Counted from the stretch's first letter, positions 7,915-19,956 are shown. The stretch is 64,000 nucleotides of DNA from Palaemon carinicauda (GCF_036898095.1 NC_090767.1:31785933-31849932); one strand, 5' to 3'. The notes: generated from the sequence alone by a model not told the origin. Made by a program: numbers and translations.

Positions 7915-10900
7915 TTAACCCTGGATAGGTACGCTCCTCGGACACCCCTTTAAGGGTATACTCGGACGCGAACGACCCCGACGCCAAAAAAAATTCTTGA
8001 AAAATCAGTTTTTGCAGAAACCTCCTTTTTTCTTTTGCCAAAAAAAACTTCAATGAATGCTTAAAACAACTGTAAAGATAAATACTACTCATCTGCAGAA
8101 AAACTATTTATTATAAATATTTTAAAAAATTAAGTAGAAAAAAAAGACCTGACATAAAAATTCATAAAAAAAAAGTTTATACATATATACACAATTCCTT
8201 TTAGGAATTGATTCTTGAATGTTTAGGACACATCTTGATGTATTTTGGATGAAGTCAGACCCATGGAGGTGAAGATCTGAAATGAGAAAAAAAGGGTAAC
8301 TTTTTTTGGCCAAAAAAATTTGTCCAAATTTCATGAATTTTTTTGGGTACCCAAATGAAATAGGAAGTGGCTAATTTTTTTAGGGAATAAACATATGTTA
8401 TCCTAAAATAGAAATATGTAAAAAAATCTTCATTATTTTGTAAATTACATTTATATCAGGGGCCATATCTAAAGGTAATTTTTTGAGTACTTAGAAATTT
8501 CGTAAAAAAATACATATATTTAATATATAGTATGATATTTATGCAGGTAAAAATATACCAAAATATCACAAATTCTATAGGGAACAAGAATATATATAGA
8601 TAGGGCAGCTTACGCTTCGGATATGTCCACAAAATGGCCGCCAACCACACTGACTCAGACTCCCTAATCTGCCACTTGAAATGTAGGAAGGGTATGTCAA
8701 TTTCAAGGTGTTATTTACTAATCTAATTATTATTGGATATGCATAAAAATTGTATGGTGGGTTGCTGGATAATTGACGATTATTTTACGACTATAAAATT
8801 AAAATTCTGACCCAAAAAAATTTTTTTGAAGGGAAATAAAATCGAAAAAAAAAAAATGTAAAACAATATAATATTTTAGCTAAAAAAATTTGATGATATT
8901 CAATCAAAAAAAAAAAAAGTAAACAAAATTTTCCGACAAATAAACATCTAGAGGAATCATAACTCTGTGATAGTTCCTTAGTACGTAGTAATTTTGAAAG
9001 AATTGGGAAAAACGAAAAAATGGCAATCACCGGAAAATCGAATACATACCTATATATACGCCATATCTGGCTAAAATAAAGATAGGCATGGGTAGCCAGA
9101 TCATCTAGAAACACTTTCCAACACTATAAAAATATAAGTTTTGCGACACTACTTGCCAATTCCTTACGGTAACATGACTAAGCAAAAAAATGCAAAACAA
9201 ATAAAAAGGGGCACTCTCGGAAAAATGGCTAACATTCTAATATACGGCATTTCAGAAAAAAAAAATTCAGCCACGTGCTAGGCAAACCATCAAGGCACAT
9301 TTTCCGACAAATAAACATCTAAATGAATAATTACTCTGTGATAGTTCCTTAGTACGTAGTAATTTTGAAAGAAATGGGAAAAAACGAAAAAATGGCAATC
9401 ACAGGAAAATCGAACACATACCTATATATACGCCATATCTGGCTAAAAAAAGAAGATAGGCATGGGTAGCCAGATCATCTAGAAACACTTTCCAACACTA
9501 TAAAATTATAAGTTTTGCGACACTACTTGCCAATTCCTTACGGTAACATGACTAAGCAAAAAAATGCAAAACAAATAAAAAGGGGCACTCGTGGAAAAAT
9601 GGCCATTCTAATATACGGCATTTCAGAAAAAAAAAATTTCAGCCACGTGCTAGGCAAACCATCAAGGCACATTTTCCGACAAATAAACATATAAATGAAA
9701 TATTACTCTGTGATAGTTCCTTAGTACGTAGTAATTTTGAAAGAAATGGGAAAAAACGAAAAAATGGCAATCACAGGAAAATCGAACACATACTTATATA
9801 TACGCCATATCTGGCTAAAAAAAAAATAGGCATGGGTAGCCAGATCATCTAGAAACACTTTCCAACACTATAAAAATATAAGTTTTGCGACACTACTTGC
9901 CAATTCCTTACGGTAACATGACTAAGCAAAAAAATGCAAAACAAATAAAAAGGGGCACTCGCGGAAAAATGCCCAACATTCTAATATACGGCATCTCAGA
10001 TAAAAAAAAAGACATGCACGTGTTAGCCCAACCATCAAGTCACACTTTCTAACACATAAACATGAAAAAAAAATCAATAATATACGGCAATTCCTTACTA
10101 CGTAGTAAATTTTTACAAATATTGAAAAAAGCAGAAATTGGCAACCGCAGTTAAATACCCAATATACCAATAACTACGTCGTATCTGACAAAAACAAAAT
10201 CACGCATGGGTAGCCAGATCATCTAGACACACTTTCCAACACTAAAAAAGCAAAAGTTTTACGACACTATTTTGCAATATCTTACAGAAAAATGACTTGG
10301 CAAAAAAATGAAAAAAAAAATGAAAAAGGGACACTCGCGGTAAAATGCCCGACATTCTAATATACAGCATCTCAGATAAAAAAAAAGACATGCACGTGTT
10401 AGCCCAACCATCAAGGCACACTTTCTAACACATAAACATGAAAAAAAAATGAATAATATACGGCAATTCCTTACTACGTAGTAATTTTTACAAATATTGA
10501 AAAAAAACAGAAATTGGTAACCGCAGTTAAATACCCAATATACCAATAACTACGTCGTATCTGACAAAAACAAAGTCATGCATGGGTAGCCAGATCATCT
10601 AGACACACTTTCCAACACTAAACAAGCAAAAGTTTTACGACCCTATTTGGCAATATCTTACGGAAAAATGACTTGGCAAAAAAATGAAAAAAAATGAAAA
10701 AGGGGCACTCGCGGTAAAATGGTCCTCGTGGTGATGAACGACATTTTAACTAAAAAAAAAATCATGCACATGGTAGCCAAACAATCCACCAAGACTTTCC
10801 ACAACTGATAACCTATACAAGTTGCACCATTCTACGACAATTTCATAATACGTAATAACTTTGATAATTATGCAAACTACCTTAGAAGGGTAAACTCGGT

Positions 10901-11108
10901 CGCGAACGACCCCGACGCGTCTCAGAAATCGGGGAAGGAGTACAGCTACAGCAATGCACATCTGGACACTACTAGAGCGTGTAGGGGAGACACCTCCTGC
11001 AGGTCGATCACCCACAAATTCAGTCACGGGGGTGAGTCACGTGAGAAAAACCTGTTTTTTTTTGACGCTCGGGGTCGCAAACGACCCATCGTACCTATCC
11101 AGGGTTAA
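7915..11108. mobile_element. Non-autonomous piggyBac-like element with internal satellite
   Basis: TTAA target duplications (7,915-7,918 and 11,105-11,108) flank a 3,186-bp element whose ends are the perfect inverted repeat CCCTGGATAGGTACG. TTAA specificity and terminal CCC are hallmarks of piggyBac transposons. Sub-terminal blocks recur: CGCGAACGACCCCGACGC near 7,967 and 10,901 as direct repeats, and a related inverted block (GGTCGCAAACGACC) at 11,073-11,086. No transposase remnant is seen; all open frames inside are low-complexity AT-rich. Most of the interior is a tandem array. It must be moved by a transposase encoded elsewhere. Confidence 0.85.
8931..10870. repeat. ~372-bp tandem array inside the piggyBac-like element
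   Basis: The landmark TTCCGACAAATAAACAT starts at 8,931, 9,302 and 9,674, with diverged equivalents near 10,046 and 10,421 and a partial sixth unit to ~10,870. Units 1-3 are very alike; 4-5 form a second sub-type. Shared blocks include GGCATGGGTAGCCAGATCATCTAGA and CTTAGTACGTAGTAA; in units 4-5 the latter becomes the perfect palindrome TTACTACGTAGTAA. Bases 7,990-8,930 are AT-rich and hold nothing else I recognise. Confidence 0.9.
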
Positions 11109-11109
11109 T

Positions 11110-12226
11110 CTAGCTCCAGCACTTTCCATACGGACTCTTCAACTGATCCTCGATTATCTCTCTTACTAGTCTTTTTTCCTCAGAGTTTATGGTATTATGG
11201 AAGAGCATTAATTTCTTATATTCTATTCTGCAGGACATCGGCCATATTCCTGTTTCTGCAAGTATGCCCCAATATGGAGTACTCGCAGGTAGTTCATACA
11301 TATTTCTTATTATCTTATATTGGAGGTTTTCCAGATCTTTCATATCTTTGTCCCTTATTACACTCCAGGTCTCCACGCTGGCAAATATTGTTGGTAATAC
11401 TACTGTTTCATATATTTTCTTTCTGACTTCCAACGCCATCTTTCCTACTTTTCTCGTATCCCCATATTTTCTTATTTCTTGAGTCATATATGCGACCCTC
11501 GGGCTTTTTTTACTGATACTCAATTCTTTGTTTCCGTTCTCTGTGTACCATTCACCCAGATACTTATATTCCTTAACTAAACTTACTTTTCCGTCCTTCA
11601 CTTTTGTTTCAATCTCCTCCTCTTTCTCATTCTTTCTTTTGTTAATTTTTAATACCCAATTTTTTGGAGTTGGTGTTGATAGTGAATTTCTTTAGGGTCT
11701 CCAAGCTATGACAATTACTTATGGTACTTTCGATACCTTCTTTCCTTCCTGTGGGAAACATTATATCATCTACAAATACCAGTGATTCTATTTCAATATT
11801 TCTTATCAATGTGATATTTTTTTCTGCTAGTGCTATTGACTCTGTCAGTTGCGATACTGCATAGCTTGGGTCCGTATATTGTTCCTTGTCTCACATTTCC
11901 TTCAATCTTTATATCTCCTGTTGTACCTGCTGGACAATTGATGGCTGCTCTACCTTTTTCGTTCATTTTTAAAACTATCAATGCTTCCTTCCATCCTATC
12001 ATTTCCCCATTCCTTTTATGCTATCCTTTAGGTCTAGCTTATCGAAGCACTTATAAGCATCACAGAACCATACGTATGTCGACCCTCCCAAATAGGCGTT
12101 ATAGTCTATTAATGCATTTAGTATGAGCAGATGATCAGGGGTAGATCTTCCTTCAATGCCTCCACACTGGAATCGACTCATTGTGGATGTTCTGGTGTTG
12201 AAAATGATACACCTGTGACCTATCAC
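11110..12226 (-). pseudogene. Non-LTR reverse transcriptase remnant (unit 1)
   Basis: Reading right to left, RT motifs appear in order across broken frames: QCGGIEGRSTPDHLLI, then the block-A palm DAYKCFDKLDL, VRQGTIYGPKLCSIATD, the catalytic FVDDIM box (11,759-11,776), and a clean 163-codon C-terminal part (11,110-11,601; KYLGEWYTENGN, VLPTIFASVETWS, TPYWGILAETGIWP). The stop codon is two bases from the TTAA of the piggyBac-like element, so that element landed just past the RT end. The style of the C-terminus recalls RT families common in cnidarian, mollusc and crustacean genomes; I cannot fix the clade. The 5' part and endonuclease are absent. Confidence 0.85.
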
Positions 12227-12309
12227 ATCATTTCGTGCAAGACAAAGGGTGTGTAAGTAAGGTATCAGAATACTGTTTATCCTTCAAAGATAATACACTT
12301 ATTTGGATA

Positions 12310-12545
12310 GGAGAAAGTACAAAACAGGGTTTAATTACTTACTGTTACATATAACAGCGGATTTGAGCCTGAAAGTTAAATTTCTATGTTATATAAAGCT
12401 CACAAAAGTATAATTCATGCGATCATTAATTTAATTATTCTTTTCAACAGTTTTTAAATTAATTTTTATTTTTTTTTATATCTGAAAATGTCTATATTTG
12501 AATTTTTTAATCTGTTTGTAGGTAGTAGGTTGGCCACGGCACCAG
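12310..12545. repeat. Dispersed AT-rich repeat, also at ~19,570, ~23,700 and 29,380
   Basis: The block with TATGTTATATAAAG, ATTATTCTTTT and ATATTTGAATT recurs in each unit and, diverged, at 29,380-29,560. So it existed outside the triplicated segment as well. Class unknown. Confidence 0.6.
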
Positions 12546-12699
12546 CCACCCATTGAGATATCACCGCTAGAGAGATATTGGGTCCTTTGACTGGCCAGAC
12601 AGTACTACATTGGATCCTTTTCTCTGGTTACGGCACAATAACAACCAAACAGTTTGTATGGAAGGATTGCCTTAACAACATAATATGCTCAGTATAATC

Positions 12700-14560
12700 A
12701 TATACTGTAGTTGTGTGCTCGAGTGAAATCAGTCGTAGCTCAGCACTCAAAGAGGAAGGACGTGTAAGCTTGCCCAAGAATTGGCTTACCTGGCACAGGG
12801 GACACCAGGTTCCCTCGCCTTGCCTAACATGAGCTCTTACAGCCTGACATTTATCTGTAATACCATCTAAAAATCCAATGACCTCCCCTGCTAGGGCTTC
12901 TGCCCACTAGATTCCAAGGAAAGGTGCATTCCATGTCACAGATACTCTTATTTAAGAGATTATGTATGGGGTCATTTCACACTCCAATTGAATATTGAGG
13001 TGGACATTAAAGCCTGCCATCATCAGATCTATTGTCGTGTGATGATTGCACTCTATTCCATGACGCACTCTTCCTGAATGTGACTGGTAGGAGAAAGGAA
13101 CCGCCTTTCTACACGAGCAGAATTTTCCCAAGGAGGAATCCAGATATTCCAGATAAAGCTGCTAAATAACAACGTTTTCACATGCATGGGGATTGGTTTG
13201 GAGATGCTGTCCTCCCACCTCCAAGCAAGAAGGAGAAGACCAAGTCTACAAAAGCCTGTGTCAGTGCCAGCAATGTCCAACCATTGCAGGCTGAGCCTTC
13301 CCTGGAAGACTCACCTACTCCCATTCACAGCCCGCCACCTCCAGACCCACCTGCCTCTAGCCTAACTCTGGCTTCATCGAACCCACCAGCCTCCAGCTTG
13401 GACCGAGAAATAACCAACGCAGCTACTCCAAACCCAGCTCCTACCCAACTGACATCCAGCCCACCTTCCTGTGCCGCGGAAAACTGAGGAACTCACTGAA
13501 AGTGTCCCGCTCGACTCTGATGGGATTCACCACCGTGACTGTAGCTGCACAGTACGTCTCACCCAGCCGTTGTGTGAAGCCACTGCAACAATCCCCCAGC
13601 TATCTGCCAGTCGCTGACCCTTTGCCCAAGTTCATGGTCCAGCCCACTGAAGGAAAAAATTCCTATGCCACAGTTGCCGCCCTCGCTTCTGCCAACTCCT
13701 AATCAAATTTCTCAGCTAGACCAAACTGCAAAGGGGACCTCATTCTCACCCCCAAGAATCAGGAGAGTGTCAGTTTCCTGCTGGAAGAAAGCTCACTGGA
13801 GCTACTAGATCTGGCCAAGAAGGAGCGCAAAATCATCGTCTCCAGATACCCAACCTCCAGGCATTCATACTAGCAGCCCACCTAAACCGCAGAGAATTCC
13901 TAGAGACACCGCCATCCACCCGCCGTCACTCCAGATCCTGTCATCCGAACCACCTCCACTCCTGATGCGGCCACCGCGGCTACCACCGTTTCTGACCCCG
14001 TCATACAGAGAGCTCCAGTGCCCTCACTTCCTCCAAATCCTTCCCCGTCCCAATCCTCCCTTTCAATCACCCACCAGCTAAACACCTTGCCCTTTCAAGA
14101 CCTAATCCCAATTGCCATCCACCTTTTCACCAGGGTCTCATCCCTTTGAAACGTCCCGGATCCCCTTCAGACCTCAAGTCATGTCCTCCCTTTCCCCCCA
14201 AACCAACCTCACTGCCTCACAATCCCTACAGCAGGGATAATTTCTTACACTTACAACCGCTCCTTTCCTCTACTACTAATTGTCCTTCTCTCCTCCCCCA
14301 GTCTCTCACTCACTGGGACTTGCTTCTATACCACTATTCTCTACTGCTAAAGCCTTTCCCCACAGCTCTGAATAAGGGTCGATTTTGGGTGCTCGTAGGA
14401 AGAGCTACACACCCGTGCGGAGAAGAGGCACTATTTGAGTGTCCTCATATATCTACTTTGACTCGATGCTCCGGGGGTAGAGCAGAAAACCTCTTTGAGT
14501 GTCCTTAAATAATTACTTTGACTCAACGCTCTAGGTGCAGAGCAATAAAACACTACACAT
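12700..14560 (+). mobile_element. Decayed ORF1-only element (unit 1)
   Basis: The leader motif CTTACCTGGCACAGGGGACA lies at ~12,785. ORF1 remnants follow in broken frames: VTGRRKEPPFYT (~13,080), a Pro/Ser-rich stretch (13,182-13,487), DCSCTVRLTQPLCEATATI (~13,545-13,600), LPKFMVQPTEGKNSYATVAA (~13,625), KGDLILTPKNQ and SRYPTS. The sequence then jumps past the zinc knuckles to a C-terminal QLNTLPFQDLIPIAIHLFTR (~14,080-14,140). The conserved 3' block (14,230-14,351) comes about 80 bp after the ORF1 stop, leaving no room for a polymerase. A 62-bp pair of direct repeats (GAGTGTCCT...GACTC) lies at 14,430-14,550. Confidence 0.75.
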
Positions 14561-15231
14561 CCTCTTTAACTGAAATGACTTGGGAGAAACTTCTGGGCCC
14601 AGTCTATGGCAAGAGAGTGATAATAAAATCAAGAATTAATTCAATATATTAAAGCAAAAAACATTAATTTTGATAACTAGGATTGTTTACATCTTTACCA
14701 AGAGATGATATGTTTACATATTCATTAAGGACGAAGATGTAAAGTTGTAAGCATTGTTAAAACTCACCTATTGGTCAACTTTTATACTTTCTTAAACAGA
14801 AATACAGCCTATTTCATTAACTAAAACAAATATTTTAGCAATAATTCTTTCTCTTAGGAAATATGAAATATCTTTCAATAGCATACCTTAATAATGAGGG
14901 AGTTATTTGATCCTAAAATTGAGGTTAACAACGGCAGACCACGCACAGTAAATCACTTGCTTTAGAAAGTATAAACATAACAATGGAAAATATTATAATT
15001 TGCTGTTTTTATTTACAAATACGATACAATTAAGTGAAACACCAAATTAATTAAAATTCGGTTTATTTCATAGTTGTCATTTTCCACTACAGTAAATGGA
15101 TATACAGTATACAGCGATGGGTGAAATGAGCTGGGTGGCGGAAGAGGTAAATGGGGTGAGGCACGTACAGTGTAAGGGATTTGAAATCTTCGCTCCTTAA
15201 AAATCTACCATCGTACCTATCCAGGGTTAAT

Positions 15232-16230
15232 CTAGCTCCAGCACTTTCCATACGGACTCTTCAACTGATCCTCGATTATCTCTCTTACTAGTCTTTTTTC
15301 CTCAGAGTTTATGGTATTATGGAAGAGCATTAATTTCTTATATTCTATTCTGCAGGACATCGGCCATATTCCTGTTTCTGCAAGTATGCCCCAATATGGA
15401 GTACTCGCAGGTAGTTCATACATATTTCTTATTATCTTATATTGGAGGTTTTCCAGATCTTTCATATCTTTGTCCCTTATTACACTCCAGGTCTCCACGC
15501 TGGCAAATATTGTTGGTAATACTACTGTTTCATATATTTTCTTTCTGACTTCCAACGCCATCTTTCCTACTTTTCTCGTATCCCTATATTTTCTTATTTC
15601 TTGAGTCATATATGCGACCCTCGGGCTTTTTTTACTGATACTCAATTCTTTGTTTCCGTTCTCTGTGTACCATTCACCCAGATACTTATATTCCTTAACT
15701 AAACTTACTTTTCCGTCCTTCACTTTTGTTTCAATCTCCTCCTCTTTCTCATTCTTTCTTTTGTTAATTTTTAATACCCAATTTTTTGGAGTTGGTGTTG
15801 ATAGTGAATTTCTTTAGGGTCTCCAAGCTATGACAATTACTTATGGTACTTTCGATACCTTCTTTCCTTCCTGTGGGAAACATTATATCATCTACAAATA
15901 CCAGTGATTCTATTTCAATATTTCTTATCAATGTGATATTTTTTTCTGCTAGTGCTATTGACTCTGTCAGTTGCGATACTGCATAGCTTGGGTCCGTATA
16001 TTGTTCCTTGTCTCACATTTCCTTCAATCTTTATATCTCCTGTTGTACCTGCTGGACAATTGATGGCTGCTCTACCTTTTTCGTTCATTTTTAAAACTAT
16101 CAATGCTTCCTTCCATCCTATCATTTCCCCATTCCTTTTATGCTATCCTTTAGGTCTAGCTTATCGAAGCACTTATAAGCATCACAGAACCATACGTATG
16201 TCGACCCTCCCAAATAGGCGTTATAGTCTA
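15232..16230 (-). pseudogene. RT remnant (unit 2), major part
   Basis: Copy of the unit-1 remnant; the C-terminal 163-codon frame (15,232-15,723) differs by one residue (Arg for Gly in RKYRDT). Its upstream part (block A side) is cut off by the TTAA element and resumes at 19,377. Confidence 0.85.
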
Positions 16231-16384
16231 TTAACCCTTTTACCCCCAAAGGACGTACGGGTACGTACCTCATAAGCCATCCCTTTACCCCCATGGACGT
16301 ACGGGTACGTTTTCTATACTTATGCGTAGATAACAGGTCTTGGCAGGCGTTGTATTTGAAATACAACGCTTTACTGTTGTGATG

Positions 16385-17060
16385 TTGTTCCTTCGATGTC
16401 TTGTCATCAATGTAACATGAATAAAAAGTTTCTCTGGGCCCAACAAGGGTCAAGATGGACCTTTAAATTTTCTTTGAAGAATCAGCTGATATTTCCTGTG
16501 CAGTTATTTTAGGTTGCAGAGATATTTACACAAATATTACGAAAATAGGGCACTGTTACCAGTGCAAGAGTGTGGTTTCGTTGTTCCTTCGACATCTTAT
16601 CATCAATGTAATGTGAATAAAAAGTTCTCTGAGGCCCACAGGGGTCATGAATGACCTTTAAATTTTATGTAAAGGAAACAGCTGACCTTTTATGTGCATT
16701 TGCTTTAGATTTCATAGCTATTATTATCGAATAATTACGTGAAATGGTTCCGTTGCCATGGTAACACAATGTTTTCATTGTTTTACAATGCCAGATCCCC
16801 ACAGAGGTCAAGATGGACCTTTAAACTTTCTGTTATCAATCAGATTATTTTTCCTTGTATTTTTTGAGGTTTTTCATAGTCATTTATACAAATTTTACAA
16901 AAAATTGTCATCATTACTCCTGCGTGACTATTGTTTGATTGTTCCTTGGATATCGTGTCAACAATGATGAATGAAAAGTTTCCCTGGGCTCCACTGGGGT
17001 CTTGATTGACCTATAAATTTTCTTTATAGATTCAGCTCGTATTTCATATGCAGTTTGTTT
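16385..17060. repeat. Diverged ~185-bp tandem repeats in second TTAA element
   Basis: About four copies share TTGTTCCTT.GA, GAATAAAAAGTT.CTC, a GTC..GA..GACCTTTAAA block and an ATCAGCTGA-like stretch, starting near 16,385, 16,573, 16,760 and 16,940. Confidence 0.7.
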
Positions 17061-17995
17061 AGGTTTCATAGCTATTTACACGAGTAATTACTAAAAATGA
17101 TTTCGTTATCATGGTAACGATGTGTTTACGTTTGCCCCACGGCGTAAGGAAGAAGTTCCCCGGAGTGAGCGTAACCGTCTTGCGCCACGGCGTGAGGAAG
17201 AAGTTCCCCGGAATGAGCGTAACGCTCTTTAAAATCTCCGTGTCTCGGAATTTAAAGGTCCGAAAGCAGCTGATTTTAGTTGTTATGCGTTTATTTATGC
17301 CTAACATGATTATTTTTGTATATTTTTTGTTGCTATTTTGCCGAAACTTTGAGTATATTTCTCATTTCTTGTCGTCATCCTTGCTCCCGGGGAAAAATAA
17401 GACTCGCTCTGCCATTGTTGGGCAGGACAAACAAAGACTTTTAAATTTCCTCGTCTTGTGATTTAAAGGCCTCAAAGCAGCTGATTTGGGTTGCCATGCA
17501 GCTTTTATGCTTATCAGAATTATTTTTGTATGTTTTTTATTTCTATTTTGCCGAAACATTTAGTAAATTTCATATTTTTTTCGGGGAATGAAGACACAGC
17601 GCGAGGTAGGCAGGACAGCGTGGGTGAGACTCGCCGACCACCAACCCCGTAGCCGTGTGTCTCAGTTCAACTCTTGACTTTGTGGAAGGAGGGTGTGTTT
17701 CGTGCGTTATCCGTCAATTTTGCGCTTTTACAGCCTATTCTAATAAGTGATAGTGCTTTATACCTTTTTAGAATATTCCTCTTTATATGTGTGAAGGCAT
17801 TTGTTGGATAAAATGCCTAATGGTCAAGAAAGATCAGTGTGAATGAAAAATTCTGTGTTTAATGGCAACTCAAGGGAAGAAATTGCGACTGTTGTCTCAA
17901 CCTGGTAAACATGTAACTACGATTTGAAAGGTTGGTGTTGTGTTTATGCATGTATGTTTTCATATTATTTCAAGTATTCTATAGGAATACATATA

Positions 17996-17996
<1 letters not shown>

Positions 17997-18056
<60 letters not shown>
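17997..18056. repeat. (TA)n microsatellite
   Basis: About 60 bp of pure TA inside the second TTAA element. Confidence 0.97.
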
Positions 18057-18058
<2 letters not shown>

Positions 18059-18127
18059 GTATACATATTCATTTGAAAATACGTCGATTTATTTTAGGCA
18101 GCCACTGTGTATATTTGAAACTGACTT

Positions 18128-18131
<4 letters not shown>

Positions 18132-18169
<38 letters not shown>

Positions 18170-18190
18170 GAGAGAGAGAGAGAGAGGGAG
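18132..18190. repeat. (GA)n microsatellite
   Basis: About 59 bp of GA with two short G-run interruptions. Confidence 0.97.
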
Positions 18191-18309
18191 ATTGTAAAAG
18201 TTTCTTTCTTTCGGTCATAACTGACCTATGCTTAGAGGAATTTTATTATTTTTTTTTTATTTTTGAAGAAAATTTATTGAACTTTCTTATGGCATGTGTG
18301 AAAATAAGG

Positions 18310-19200
18310 ATAAAGCAATGTAAATAGTGGGTATTGTTAGATGAAGTTAGGCGATGACAAACTTTTCTTTTTTTTATCGTATACATTCCAATAAATAACA
18401 GAGAATTCTCATTACAGATACTTGAAAATTATACCATCTTATGGACAATTTATTCAGCTATAAAATTGTATCTAATAGTTTGTAGTTAGAAGAAATGAAT
18501 AAGGAAAAAAAATAATAAAATGTGTAAAAGCTGTAAACCCAAATTTCTTTACCGCAAGTAACGAGATTTAGGTTTTCAGTTTTTGCTCGTTTACTACTTT
18601 TTTCCATGTTTCCTCTCGTTTAACTACAAATTCTAATATACAATTTTATAGCTGAATAAATTGTCTATAATATGGTATCATTTTGAAGTCTCCTTGAGGA
18701 GAACTTACTTTGCTGTATCGGAATGTATACGATAAAACATAAAACATTTCGTCATCGCCTAACTTCACCTAACGATAGCCACTATTTAGATGGCTTTATC
18801 ATTATTTTCGCATATGTCATTAGAAAGTTCAATTAATTTACTTCAAAATAATAAAAAAAAAAAGAAAATTACTCTAAATATAGGTTACGTATGATTGATA
18901 GAACGAAACTTTTGCAATCTCCGATTTTCGTTACTTGCGCTAAGGAAATTTAGGTTTACAATTGTTGTGGGTATACTATTTTTTTTTTCATGTTTTTCTT
19001 CTTTTAACTACAAACTATTATACACCATCTTATAGCTGAATAAATTTTCTATAAGATGGTATATGTTTACGATTTCTGTGAGAAGACCCATCTGTGCTTT
19101 ATCGCAATGTATACGAAAGAATATAAAAAATTTCGTCATCGCCCAACTTCATCTAACAATAGCGGCTATTTATATTATTTTCTTTATACTTTTGATAACT
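18310..19200. repeat. Fold-back: one inverted and one direct copy of a ~200-bp unit
   Basis: The arm at ~18,310-18,490 (with ATACCATCTTATGGACAATT and GTTAGATGAAGTTAGGCGAT) matches in reverse complement 18,620-18,800, and a third copy at 19,009-19,170 lies in the same direction as the second. The TTTATAGCTGAATAAATT block marks each copy. A long hairpin is possible. Confidence 0.8.
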
Positions 19201-19376
19201 ATATTGAAAACTTCAACCTTTTTCCAAAAAAATTAGACCAATCTGACTTCTCTAAGATGAAAATTGAGGCTGTGGGTGCGATTTGAAAAAAATAAGTCGA
19301 AAAGCCCTTCAAAACTGAAAATGCCTGGGGCTTAAAGCACGGAAGTTTCCAAGTAAGCCGGGGGTAAAAGGGTTAA

Positions 19377-19480
19377 TGCATTTAGTATGAGCAGATGATC
19401 AGGGGTAGATCTTCCTTCAATGCCTCCACACTGGAATCGACTCATTGTGGATGTTCTGGTGTTGAAAATGATACACCTAT
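19377..19480 (-). pseudogene. RT remnant (unit 2), part beyond the insertion
   Basis: Continues the RT remnant that ends at 16,230, with the GRSTPDHLLI region. It has a 7-bp deletion relative to units 1 and 3, so the two parts would not be in frame even without the insertion. Confidence 0.75.
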
Positions 19481-19956
19481 CACATCATTTCGTGCAAGAC
19501 AAAGGGTGTGTAAGTAAGGTATCAGAATACTGTTTATCCTTCAAAGATAATACACTTATTTGGATAGGAGAAAGTACAAAACAGGGTTTAATTACTTACT
19601 GTTACATATAACAGCGGATTTGAGCCTGAAAGTTAAATTTCTATGTTATATAAAGCTCACAAAAGTATAATTCATGCGATCATTAATTTAATTATTCTTT
19701 TGAACAGTTTTTAAATTAATTTTTATTTTTTTTTATATCTGAAAATGTCTATATTTGAATTTTTTAATCTGTTTGTAGGTAGTAGGTTGGCCACGGCACC
19801 AGCCACCCATTGAGATATCACCGCTAGAGAGATATTGGGTCCTTTGACTGGCCAGACAGTACTACATTGGATCCTTTTCTCTGGTTACGGCACAATAACA
19901 ACCAAACAGTTTGTATGGAAGGATTGCCTTAACAACATAATATGCTCAGTATAATC

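Larger units (their letters stand above)
11086..15207. repeat. Tandem segmental triplication, unit 1 (4,122 bp)
   Basis: The unit starts at CCATCGTACC, inside the right terminal repeat of the piggyBac-like element, and runs to CTTAAAAATCTA before the same CCATCGTACC recurs. Contents in order: minus-strand RT remnant, a dispersed repeat, a decayed plus-strand ORF1 element, and AT-rich sequence (14,560-15,200) with no gene. It differs from units 2 and 3 at several sites that those two share. Confidence 0.95.
16235..19372. mobile_element. Second TTAA-flanked, piggyBac-like non-autonomous element
   Basis: 3,138 bp between TTAA at 16,231-16,234 and 19,373-19,376; the empty site (CTATTAATGC) is seen in units 1 and 3. 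Ends are the 13-bp inverted repeat CCCTTTTACCCCC. Behind the left end, two ~45-bp direct repeats carry GGACGTACGGGTACGT. The interior holds ~185-bp diverged tandem repeats (about 16,380-17,050, key block GACCTTTAAATTTT), a ~50-bp duplication at 17,138-17,226 (GAAGAAGTTCCCCGG), a diverged pair at ~17,250-17,580, TA and GA microsatellites, and a large fold-back. No transposase is seen. Confidence 0.88.

Noticed and set aside
9922..10546. Two similar minus-strand frames (82 and 95 codons) in the piggyBac-like element
   Set aside because: They repeat because they lie in the ~372-bp array; AT-rich, hydrophobic by composition, no motif.
8931..10870. CRISPR-like array
   Set aside because: Units are ~372 bp and near-identical throughout, with no short repeat/unique spacer pattern; the genome is eukaryotic.
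11189..11482. Plus-strand 97-codon frame seen in all three units
   Set aside because: Shadow of the minus-strand reverse transcriptase; kept only because the units are near-identical copies.
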